Below, piece after piece: positions 35,638 to 43,221 of a DNA stretch of 64,000 bases. Below the pieces are notes generated by a model. It did no database searches, was not told the DNA's origin, and worked only from the letters and a program-made list of their open reading frames with translations. Position numbers and translations under genes: made by a program. The DNA comes from Chelatococcus sambhunathii. Lineage in GTDB: Bacteria; Pseudomonadota; Alphaproteobacteria; Rhizobiales; Beijerinckiaceae. The stretch covers positions 62,001 to 126,000 of the forward strand of contig NZ_LIOL01000005.1 in assembly GCF_001418005.1 (NCBI RefSeq). The letters run 5' to 3'. Position 1 is the first letter of the stretch; each line of letters begins with the position of its first letter.

Positions 35638-37206
35638 TCAGCCGCCGAGCCACATGGCGGCCAGGATGGCGGCGATAGCCCATAGCGCCAGATTGCCCCA
35701 ACGGGCGCGGCGGGCCTCGGCGCGGCCGATGTCGGCAACGCTTTCCGGCGCGAGCAGGAAGCCGCGCTCGCCGGCGATCTCGAGCTGCTCGACGATGCGC
35801 TCGCCGCGGTTGAGGATCGACGGCAGGTGCCCGGCGAAGCCCGCGATCGACAAAGCGCCGCGCCCGGCCTCCTCCAGCCGGCCGACGGGGCCGAGGTTGC
35901 GCTCGATCCACTGGCGCACGACCGGGTCGGCCGTCGACCACATGTCGAGGCGCGGGTCGAGGGAGCGCGCCACGCCCTCGACCACCACCATGGTCTTCTG
36001 CAGCATCACGAGCTCGGTGCGCGTGTTCATGTCGAACAGCGCCGTGATCTCGAAGAGCAGCGTCAGGAGCTTCGCCATCGAGATTTCGTCGGCGCGCCGG
36101 TCGTGGATCGGCTCGCCGATGGCGCGGATGGCCTGGGCGAAATCCGCGATGCTGTGGTGGCGCGGCACGTAGCCCGCCTCGAAATGCACCTCCGCCACCC
36201 GGCGGTAGTTGCGCGTGATGAAGCCGAGGAGGATCTCGGCGAGAAAGCGCCGTTCCTTGTGGCCGAGCCGGCCCATGATGCCGCAGTCGACCGCGACGAG
36301 CCGCCCCTCGGGATCGACGAAGAGATTGCCGGGGTGCATGTCGGCATGGAAGAAGCCGTCGCGCAGCGCCTGGCGCAGGAAGGACTGGATGACCGTGCGC
36401 GCCAGCACCACGCGGTCGTGGCCGGCGGCGACCAGCGCCGCCATGTCTGACAGCGGCGTGCCGTCCACCCACTCGCTCGTCATGACGTCGCGAGCGGTCA
36501 GGTCCCACTTCACCTGAGGTACGCGGAAGTCGACGTCGTCGCGGGTGTTCTCGCCGAGCTCCGAGAGCGCCGCTGCCTCGAGCCTCAGGTCCATCTCCAT
36601 GGCGACGGAGCGCGCCAGCGTCTCCACCACCTCGATGGGCCTGAGGCGCCGCATGGACGGGAACAGGCGCTCCGCCATGGCGGCGGCAAAGCGCATGGAG
36701 GCGAGATCGCGCGCGAAGCGCTCGCGCACCCCCGGCCGCAGCACCTTGACCGCGACCGTCAGCGCTCCCTCACCCTCGCCGATGCGTGCCCTGTGCACCT
36801 GGGCGATGGAGGCTGCGGCGAGCGCCGGGCCGAAGTCGCTGAAGAGCCTTTCGATCGGCACATCGAAGGATTCCTCGATGGTGCGCACCGCCTCCTCGCG
36901 CGGAAAGGGCGGCAGCCGGTCCTGCAGGCTCTCGAGATCGGCCGCCGCGCGCACGCCGACGACGTCGGGCCGCGTCGCCAGGAACTGGCCGAACTTGACG
37001 TAGGAGGGCCCGAGCCGCGTCATCGCCGCCGCAAGGCGCGATCCGCTCTCGCGCGCGCCGCGCCGCTCGACGGTGCGACCGAGCGAGATCATGAGGCGCA
37101 TCGCCGGCGGCAGCGGGGCGACGTCGGTCAGGGAGAGCGCCCCTTCGCGCGCCAGCACGAAGCCGACGCGGGCGAGCCTGAAGCAGTGGACGAGCGCTGA
37201 GATCAC
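35638..37206 (-). CDS. ubiB: UbiB, ubiquinone biosynthesis ATPase/kinase-like protein
   Basis: A 522-residue protein of the ADCK/ABC1 atypical kinase group needed for ubiquinone synthesis, possibly by extracting intermediates from the membrane. GTG at 37206 is preferred: it lies 7 bases after the ubiE stop, has GAGG 6 bases upstream, and gives the usual start (VISALVHCFRLARVGFVLAREG). The ATG at 37242 would overlap ubiE. The KxGQ motif is in YVKFGQFLATRPD (about 87-99). The Ala-rich nucleotide loop is ALAAASIAQVHRA, and HADMHPGNLFV and VDCGIMGRL are the catalytic-loop and metal segments. The C-terminal 20 residues are a hydrophobic anchor. Confidence 0.95.
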   Translation of the reverse strand: MISALVHCFRLARVGFVLAREGALSLTDVAPLPPAMRLMISLGRTVERRGARESGSRLAAAMTRLGPSYVKFGQFLATRPDVVGVRAAADLESLQDRLPPFPREEAVRTIEESFDVPIERLFSDFGPALAAASIAQVHRARIGEGEGALTVAVKVLRPGVRERFARDLASMRFAAAMAERLFPSMRRLRPIEVVETLARSVAMEMDLRLEAAALSELGENTRDDVDFRVPQVKWDLTARDVMTSEWVDGTPLSDMAALVAAGHDRVVLARTVIQSFLRQALRDGFFHADMHPGNLFVDPEGRLVAVDCGIMGRLGHKERRFLAEILLGFITRNYRRVAEVHFEAGYVPRHHSIADFAQAIRAIGEPIHDRRADEISMAKLLTLLFEITALFDMNTRTELVMLQKTMVVVEGVARSLDPRLDMWSTADPVVRQWIERNLGPVGRLEEAGRGALSIAGFAGHLPSILNRGERIVEQLEIAGERGFLLAPESVADIGRAEARRARWGNLALWAIAAILAAMWLGG

Positions 37207-37213
37207 GAGCGCC

Positions 37214-37972
37214 TCAGATCTTCCAGCCGGAATGCAGGGCAACGATGCCGCCCGTCATCGGCCGGGCGGTGACACGCACGAAGCCTGCTTCCTCGATCAT
37301 GCCGGCAAAGGCGCGGGCCTTGGGGAACTTGCGGATCGATTCGACGAGATAGCGATACGGCTCGCCGTCACCCGTCACCATGCGGCCCATCGCCGGGATG
37401 ACATTGAAGGAATAGGCGTCGTAGATCGCATCGAGCACCGGCACGTCGACCCGGCTGAACTCGAGGCACAGGAAGCGGCCGCCGCGCTTCAGCACGCGGT
37501 GCGCCTCCTTCAGGGCAAGTTCGATGCGCGGCACGTTGCGGATGCCGAAGGCGATCGTATAGGCATCGAAGCTGCGGTCCGGAAAGGGCAGGCTCTCGGC
37601 ATTGCCCTGCACGAACTCGATGTCGTGCGCATGGCGCGCCGCCGCCCGGGCGCGCCCGACAGCGAGCATCTCGCCGTTGATGTCAAGCACCGTGACCTTG
37701 GTATCCGGCCCGCCGGCGTCGCTCACGCGGAAGGCGATGTCACCGGTGCCGCCGGCGACGTCGAGATGGTGAAAGGGCCGGTGCCGCGGCGGTCGCAGTG
37801 TGGAGACGAGGGCATCCTTCCACGCCCGGTGCAGGCCGCCCGACATGAGGTCGTTCATCAGGTCGTAACGGCTGGCGACCTTGTGAAAGACATCGTCGAC
37901 GAGGCGCTGCTTGTCCGTGAGCCTCACGTTCGAGAAGCCGAAATGCGTGTCTTCGTCGCGCGCTGCCGTCAT
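37214..37972 (-). CDS. ubiE: UbiE C-methyltransferase of ubiquinone/menaquinone synthesis
   Basis: A 252-residue SAM-dependent methylase acting on the polyprenyl-benzoquinol ring. The family start [34 protein letters not shown] (about 11-44), SAM motif [14 protein letters not shown] (about 70-83), [25 protein letters not shown] and [21 protein letters not shown] are all present. The ubiE-ubiB order with 7 bases between them indicates co-transcription. Upstream lies lysyl-tRNA synthetase, 115 bases away on the same strand. Confidence 0.96.
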   Translation of the reverse strand: MTAARDEDTHFGFSNVRLTDKQRLVDDVFHKVASRYDLMNDLMSGGLHRAWKDALVSTLRPPRHRPFHHLDVAGGTGDIAFRVSDAGGPDTKVTVLDINGEMLAVGRARAAARHAHDIEFVQGNAESLPFPDRSFDAYTIAFGIRNVPRIELALKEAHRVLKRGGRFLCLEFSRVDVPVLDAIYDAYSFNVIPAMGRMVTGDGEPYRYLVESIRKFPKARAFAGMIEEAGFVRVTARPMTGGIVALHSGWKI

Positions 37973-38087
37973 CGTCCCACCTCATCGAACGCCGGGACCA
38001 TAGCCCGGCAGGCGCGGTCGCGCCATGGCACGGCACGTTGCGCCCCCCGGGGCCGTCCGGAAACGGCGCGCCGCACCTTGGGCCGGC

Positions 38088-39791
38088 TCAACGCGCCGCG
38101 AGGAAAGCCTCGTGCTCAGCCAGGAGCGCGCCGGACAGTGCCTTCTCGATCAGCGCCCGGGTCTCCGCGACGCCATAGAGGGCGATGAAGGAACCGAAGC
38201 GCGGCCCGCGTTCCTCGCCGAGCAGCACCTGGTAGACGCTCGAGAACCACTGCTGCGAGACGCCCGGACGCCCGTCCGGACTCTTCGTCTTGCCGCTGAG
38301 ATCGGGGAAGTGCCGGCGACCGACCTCGTAGACGACCGCCTGAAGGGCATCGGCGTCGCTCGATCCTTCGAACGCCGCAAGCTCGTTGTCGAGATCGGCG
38401 AGCGCCTCCCGCTCCGCCTCGCTCGCCGCCCGGAACGTCTTGGCCGGGCGCACGAAGTCCCGGAAGTAGTTGACGGCATGGCCGACGAGCTTGTCGAGGC
38501 GCGGATGCGTCTCAGGCGACGCGCCAGGCGCATAGCGCCGGATGAAGCCCCACAGCACCGCCGGATCCTCGGTATTGGCGACGCCGGCAAGGTTGAGCAG
38601 CATGCCGAAGGTAAGTTGCGTCGACGTCCCGTTGGCGCCGGCCGCCTCAATCGTCTCGGGCGCCGGCGGCTCGCCGGCATGGATGTGCCAGGCCGGATTG
38701 CCGAGCCGGTGCTTCCACTCCTGCCGGCCGTATGCGTTGAGGAAGCCGAGATAATCGTCGACGTGGCGCGGGATGACGTCGAAGAACAGGCGCTTGGCCT
38801 CGCGCGGCTTGTTGTACATGAAGAGGGCGAGGCTTTCGGGCGTGCCGTAGCGCAGCCACTCCTCGATGGTCAGGCCGTTGCCCTTCGACTTCGAGATCTT
38901 CTGACCGTTCTCGTCGAGGAAAAGCTCGTAGTTGAAACCCTCGGGCGGCGGCGCACCGAGCGCGCGGGCAATCTGGCCCGACAGACGCACGGAATCGATG
39001 AGGTCCTTGCCCGCCATCTCGTAGTCGACTCCGAGCGCCACCCAGCGCATGGCCCAGTCCGGCTTCCATTGCAGCTTGGCATGGCCGCCAGTGACCGGTG
39101 TCTCGAAGCGCTCGCCCGTCGCGGGATCGCGCCAGACGATGGTGGCGCTGTCCTTCCTCACCTCCTCGATCGGTACCTGCATCACGATGCCGGTCTTCGG
39201 ATGGACGGGCAGGAAGGGCGAATAGCTCTGCGCCCGCTCTGCCCTCAGGCTCGGCAGCATGATCGCCATCACCTCGTCATAGCGCTCGACGACGAGGCGC
39301 AGCGTGGCGTCGAAGCGGCCCGAGGTGTAGCACTCGGTCGCCGACATGAAGGTGTAGTCGAAGCCGAAGGCGTCGAGGAAGGCGCGCAGGCGCGCGTTGT
39401 TGTGGTGGCCGAAACTCTCGTGCGTGCCGAAGGGATCGGGCACCCGCGTCAGCGGCTTGCCGATATGCGCGGCGAGCATCTCGCGGTTCGGCACGTTGTC
39501 CGGCACCTTGCGCAGCCCGTCCATGTCGTCCGAGAAGGCGACGAGCCGCGTCGGGATGCGGTCTTCCGTCAGCACGCGGAAGGCGTGACGCACCATGGAG
39601 GTGCGCGCCACCTCGCCGAAGGTGCCGATGTGCGGCAGGCCCGAGGGGCCGTATCCCGTCTCGAACAGCGCCTCTTTCTTGCCCGACCGCTCCAGGCGCG
39701 CAACGAGTTTGCGCGCTTCCTCGAACGGCCAGGCGGCCGAGGCGCGGGCGGCCTCGACGAGCGCGGGATCGAGATGGAGCGGATGCGTCAT
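38088..39791 (-). CDS. lysS: Lysyl-tRNA synthetase, class I
   Basis: A 567-residue class I LysRS (LysK type), the form common in archaea and alphaproteobacteria and unrelated to the class II enzyme of most bacteria. The HIGH-like motif is in [15 protein letters not shown] (about 46-60), and the KMSKS-like motif reads [16 protein letters not shown] around residue 305. WMALGVDYE-like segment [18 protein letters not shown] binds lysine. The C-terminal helical domain is complete. It seems to be a single-gene unit; the divergent direction has only the minus-strand binding protein gene ending 123 bases away. Confidence 0.96.
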   Translation of the reverse strand: MTHPLHLDPALVEAARASAAWPFEEARKLVARLERSGKKEALFETGYGPSGLPHIGTFGEVARTSMVRHAFRVLTEDRIPTRLVAFSDDMDGLRKVPDNVPNREMLAAHIGKPLTRVPDPFGTHESFGHHNNARLRAFLDAFGFDYTFMSATECYTSGRFDATLRLVVERYDEVMAIMLPSLRAERAQSYSPFLPVHPKTGIVMQVPIEEVRKDSATIVWRDPATGERFETPVTGGHAKLQWKPDWAMRWVALGVDYEMAGKDLIDSVRLSGQIARALGAPPPEGFNYELFLDENGQKISKSKGNGLTIEEWLRYGTPESLALFMYNKPREAKRLFFDVIPRHVDDYLGFLNAYGRQEWKHRLGNPAWHIHAGEPPAPETIEAAGANGTSTQLTFGMLLNLAGVANTEDPAVLWGFIRRYAPGASPETHPRLDKLVGHAVNYFRDFVRPAKTFRAASEAEREALADLDNELAAFEGSSDADALQAVVYEVGRRHFPDLSGKTKSPDGRPGVSQQWFSSVYQVLLGEERGPRFGSFIALYGVAETRALIEKALSGALLAEHEAFLAAR

Positions 39792-39913
39792 GATACAGGT
39801 CTCTTCAAGAATGAGGGGCCGGCCGCCGATCTGGGCCGAGGCCAGGGCGGGCGGACACTAGGTAGGGCACCCCCGCGCGTCAACGCGGCATTTCCCGCCA
39901 AATTCCGGAAAGG

Positions 39914-40753
39914 TCAATAGAAGCCGACCGGGAAATGGCGCAGGTAGAGCTCGGCATAGGTGCCGTTGTCCCAAAGGCGCTGCAGCGCGTAGTCGAATGC
40001 GCGCCTCAGCACCTTGTCGTCCTTACGCAGCACGAAGCCCACACCCTCGCCGAAATAGCGGCTCTCGAGATAGGGGCCGCCGACGAAGCGGCAGCAATCG
40101 TCGGCCACACGCCCGTTGAGCCACAGGGCAAGGCTCATGCCGTCGCCGAACAGGTAATCGACTTCGCCCGCCCTCAACGCCTCACGCGCCGCGATCAGAT
40201 TCGCATAGGGCTTCGCCTCGGTCTCGGGGAAATAGGCTTTCAGGAAGGCTTCGTGCGCGCTGCCGGCAATCACCGCGATGGAGCGGCCGGCGAGCACCTC
40301 GGGCGTAAGTCTGTCCGGCGCCTTCTCACGGCGCACGACGAAGCGCGCCGGCATGCGGTGGAAGGGGGCCGTGACGGCAAAGCCCTCCCTCAGAGATGCG
40401 GTGATGGCAATGCCGGCAGCCACCACGTCGCCGTGGCCGGCTTCAAGCGCCGGCAGCAGCGTGTCGAATCGGCGCGCCTGGATGGTGCAGGCAACCGACA
40501 GCACCTCACAGGCGGCGCGCGCAAGCTCGACCGCGAAGCCAGTAGGCACACCGTCGGGACCCGCGAAATGCAGCGGCGGAAACTCATCGTCCGTCATCAC
40601 CCGCACGACCCGGACCCAGGACAGGTCCGGCTTCTCGATGCGCGTCCGCGTGTCCCAGAAATTGGGCACGATGGGACCGTCCGCCTCGGCCGCAAGGACA
40701 GGTCCGCCGAGGAACACGAGGACGAGCAATCGAAGCAGCGATGCCTTGAACAC
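39914..40753 (-). CDS. Periplasmic amino-acid-type substrate-binding protein (SBP family 3)
   Basis: A 279-residue secreted binding protein. The GTG at 40753 is chosen: it has AAGGAGG shortly upstream and begins a signal peptide (VFKASLLRLLVLVFLGGPVLAAEADG, cleaved after about residue 22). The open frame upstream of it is poor in family features. The mature part shows VRVMTDDEFPPLHFAGPDGVPTGFAVELARAACEVL, AGRSIAVIAGSAHEAFL and the Cys pair DDCCRFVGG. No permease or ATPase genes are adjacent, so it may serve a distant transporter or a sensory role. It is divergent from the glycosyltransferase at 40924 across an AT-rich gap. Confidence 0.85.
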   Translation of the reverse strand: MFKASLLRLLVLVFLGGPVLAAEADGPIVPNFWDTRTRIEKPDLSWVRVVRVMTDDEFPPLHFAGPDGVPTGFAVELARAACEVLSVACTIQARRFDTLLPALEAGHGDVVAAGIAITASLREGFAVTAPFHRMPARFVVRREKAPDRLTPEVLAGRSIAVIAGSAHEAFLKAYFPETEAKPYANLIAAREALRAGEVDYLFGDGMSLALWLNGRVADDCCRFVGGPYLESRYFGEGVGFVLRKDDKVLRRAFDYALQRLWDNGTYAELYLRHFPVGFY

Positions 40754-40923
40754 TCCGCCTCCTTGAGAACCTGCCGGCTGATATCTGCAGTTGTGCGCCA
40801 AGGGCGCCCGTGCCGGCAAGGGGGTCGCGGCGCTACCGAGCACCGAGCCCGGCTCTTCGAAACAAACAAATTTACAAAATTCCGCCTGTGGATAATCTGT
40901 CTGCGGGTTACGGGGCATAACAG

Positions 40924-42888
40924 ATGAAGAGTGAAATTCTCTCCTCCGAAGCCGTCGGGGGAAATCAATGGCATTTAGATCAACAAAGCGAAGATGTCTA
41001 TTTGAACTATACAAGTTTTGATTGCGGGGCAGACACGGACGAAATCGGTTTTCTGCTGCAGCACGGCGTGTCGGGACAGGCTCTCGCCGAGGCCCGCCGA
41101 CGTGCATACCTATGGCGGGTCTCACCCTTCGAAGCACTTCTCGCGTGCGGCGCCATCGACGAGGAGAGGCTCTATGCCGCCGTCGCCGAGGCCGTTGGCA
41201 TGCCGTTCCTGCGCCGCAACATGCGCATTGGCACCGGCGCACGTTTCCCCGAATGTCTGACCGCCGGGGTTGTGCCGCTGCACCCTGACGAGCAGGGCCT
41301 GCGCTTCGCCATCGCGCCGGGCGTGCGTCATCTCGGCCGGTTCATGGAGCAGCACGCCCGCTGGCACGATGCCGGCGTGGCGCTCACGACGCCGCGTCTG
41401 CTGACGAGGCTGGCGATGCGTGCCTTTCCCCGACACATCGCCCATCTTGCCGCCAATGGTCTTGCCGATGCGGCCGCCGCGCTCTCCTACCGCGGTCAGA
41501 TGAGCGGCCCGCAAATCGGCCTGCTCGCGCTCGCCGTGGGCGTCATGAGCTTCTTCCTCGTCCGGGCGCCGGCGGCAGCCTTCGGCCTGTTCGCCTCGCT
41601 GTGCGGCCTCGTCTTCATCGCCATGGTGACGGTGCGCCTCGCCTGCTGCCTGGAGCCGCCCCGGCACCCGCCGCGGCGCAGCCCGGAGGATCACGCGCTG
41701 CCGACCTATACCGTCATCGTACCCCTGCACAGGGAAGAGCGCGTCCTGCCGCAGCTCCTCACCGCCCTTGAGGATCTCGATTATCCGCCGGCCAAGCTCG
41801 ATATCAAGCTCGTCGTCGAGAGCGACGACGCGACGACCGCCGTGGCGCTGCGCCGTCAGACGCTGCCGCCCTGGTTCGAGGTCGTCGTCGCGCCACCGGG
41901 CCTGCCGCGCACCAAGCCCCGCGCGCTCAACTTGGCGCTGCAACTGGCACGCGGCGAATATACGGTCGTCTACGATGCCGAGGACGTGCCTGAGCCGCAG
42001 CAGTTGCGCCTAGCGGCCGCGCATCTGGCCGCCGCGCCCGCGCATGTCGCCTGCCTGCAAGCGCACCTCGCCATCGACAATGTCGACGACAGCCTGCTGA
42101 CGCGCCTGTTCGCCATCGAATATGCGGTGCTGTTCGATGTCATCAATCCGGGCCTTGCCACCTTCGGTTTCCCTGTGCCGCTCGGCGGCACGTCCAATCA
42201 TTTCCGGACGGCGGTGTTGCGCAGGGTCCATGCCTGGGATGCCTGGAATGTCACCGAGGATGCCGACCTCGGCCTCAGGCTGGCGCGGCTCGGCTACGCG
42301 GTCGAGGACCTGCCGTCAACGACGCGGGAGGAGGCGCCGGCCCGGCTGCGCGCCTGGCTCGCCCAGCGTGCGCGATGGATGAAGGGATGGCTCCAGGTCT
42401 GCGTCACGCATACGCGCGAACCGCGAACCGCGCTGCGGCAGCTGGGCCCCGCCGGCACTCTGGGCGCCTTCGCAACGGTGGCCGGGACCGTGTTGACGGC
42501 GCTGTTCTTCCCCATCTTCCTCATCGCATCGGTGCGCATGCTCGCCGACGGCAGCCTGCTCGCCGCCGACGAGCCGGTTCGCCGCGCCGTCGCCGCCATC
42601 GGCCTCACACTCTTCGCGGCGGGCGGCCTTGCCATGCTCGTACCCGCCTGCATCGGCCTGCGTCGCCGGAAGCTGCAGCGGCTCGCGCCCTATGTCGCGC
42701 TCATGCCGCTCTATTTCGTGCTGATTTCCTTCGCCGCCTGGCTGGGTGCGATCGAACTCATCTGCAGCCCGTTCCGCTGGAACAAGACGGAACACGGGCT
42801 AGCGCGCACATCCGAAGCGGCGCGGCGCCGCACGGCTTCCGCCGAAGCGATCATTCATCCCGTCAGAAGCAACCGGCGATCGCCGTGA
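40924..42888 (+). CDS. Processive-type family 2 glycosyltransferase with N-terminal GspE/MshEN-like domain
   Basis: A 654-residue inner-membrane enzyme. Residues about 38-150 (DEIGFLLQHGVSGQALAEARRRAYLWRVSPFEALLACGAIDEE...) resemble the N-terminal domain of type II secretion ATPases, which in MshE binds cyclic di-GMP. Two hydrophobic helices follow (about 195-240). The GT2 domain has VESDD (about 297), DAED (about 349), TEDAD (about 444) and QRARWMKG (about 481), the D, DxD, TED and QxxRW elements of cellulose-synthase-like processive enzymes. Three to four C-terminal helices come last. It probably makes an exported polysaccharide; the sugar is unknown. The 3' end overlaps a small antisense membrane gene by 26 bases. 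Confidence 0.85.
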   Translation: MKSEILSSEAVGGNQWHLDQQSEDVYLNYTSFDCGADTDEIGFLLQHGVSGQALAEARRRAYLWRVSPFEALLACGAIDEERLYAAVAEAVGMPFLRRNMRIGTGARFPECLTAGVVPLHPDEQGLRFAIAPGVRHLGRFMEQHARWHDAGVALTTPRLLTRLAMRAFPRHIAHLAANGLADAAAALSYRGQMSGPQIGLLALAVGVMSFFLVRAPAAAFGLFASLCGLVFIAMVTVRLACCLEPPRHPPRRSPEDHALPTYTVIVPLHREERVLPQLLTALEDLDYPPAKLDIKLVVESDDATTAVALRRQTLPPWFEVVVAPPGLPRTKPRALNLALQLARGEYTVVYDAEDVPEPQQLRLAAAHLAAAPAHVACLQAHLAIDNVDDSLLTRLFAIEYAVLFDVINPGLATFGFPVPLGGTSNHFRTAVLRRVHAWDAWNVTEDADLGLRLARLGYAVEDLPSTTREEAPARLRAWLAQRARWMKGWLQVCVTHTREPRTALRQLGPAGTLGAFATVAGTVLTALFFPIFLIASVRMLADGSLLAADEPVRRAVAAIGLTLFAAGGLAMLVPACIGLRRRKLQRLAPYVALMPLYFVLISFAAWLGAIELICSPFRWNKTEHGLARTSEAARRRTASAEAIIHPVRSNRRSP

Positions 42889-43060
42889 GCAGCCAGTCGG
42901 CGAAAACGGCCTGGGACGACTGGCTCCAGAAGAAGAGCCCCGCCGCCATGAGCGCGACGCCGAAAACGGCCGAGACGGCAAGCAGGAGCAGCCGCTGCCC
43001 GCTCGTCAGCGCGACCTCATCCGAGGTCCGTACTCCGCCGCTCAGCTTCGTGCCATCCAC
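42863..43060 (-). CDS. Small hypothetical membrane protein
   Basis: A 65-residue reading frame with a polar N-terminus (MDGTKLSGGVRTSDEVALTS) and one long hydrophobic segment (about 22-46, LLLLAVSAVFGVALMAAGLFFW), then a short C-terminal stretch ending in a Cys. It overlaps the end of the glycosyltransferase gene by 26 bases on the opposite strand and lies 161 bases from the other glycosyltransferase. I do not recognise a family. The clean single membrane helix supports a real protein, but it is short and could be spurious. Confidence 0.5.
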   Translation of the reverse strand: MDGTKLSGGVRTSDEVALTSGQRLLLLAVSAVFGVALMAAGLFFWSQSSQAVFADWLLTAIAGCF

Positions 43061-43221
43061 AGCACACCTCGTCTCGACCCTGTGACGTCGACAGGATAGC
43101 AGGTCGCGGCCGGACGCCCAACCGTCTCGTCCCGCAGGTTTCGCGCCGCTGCGGCTCTCTCGGCCCCCCTGCCAAGCCCCGCGTTCGAGGTCAGATCCGG
43201 TCCGAGCCGGTCACGATCACT

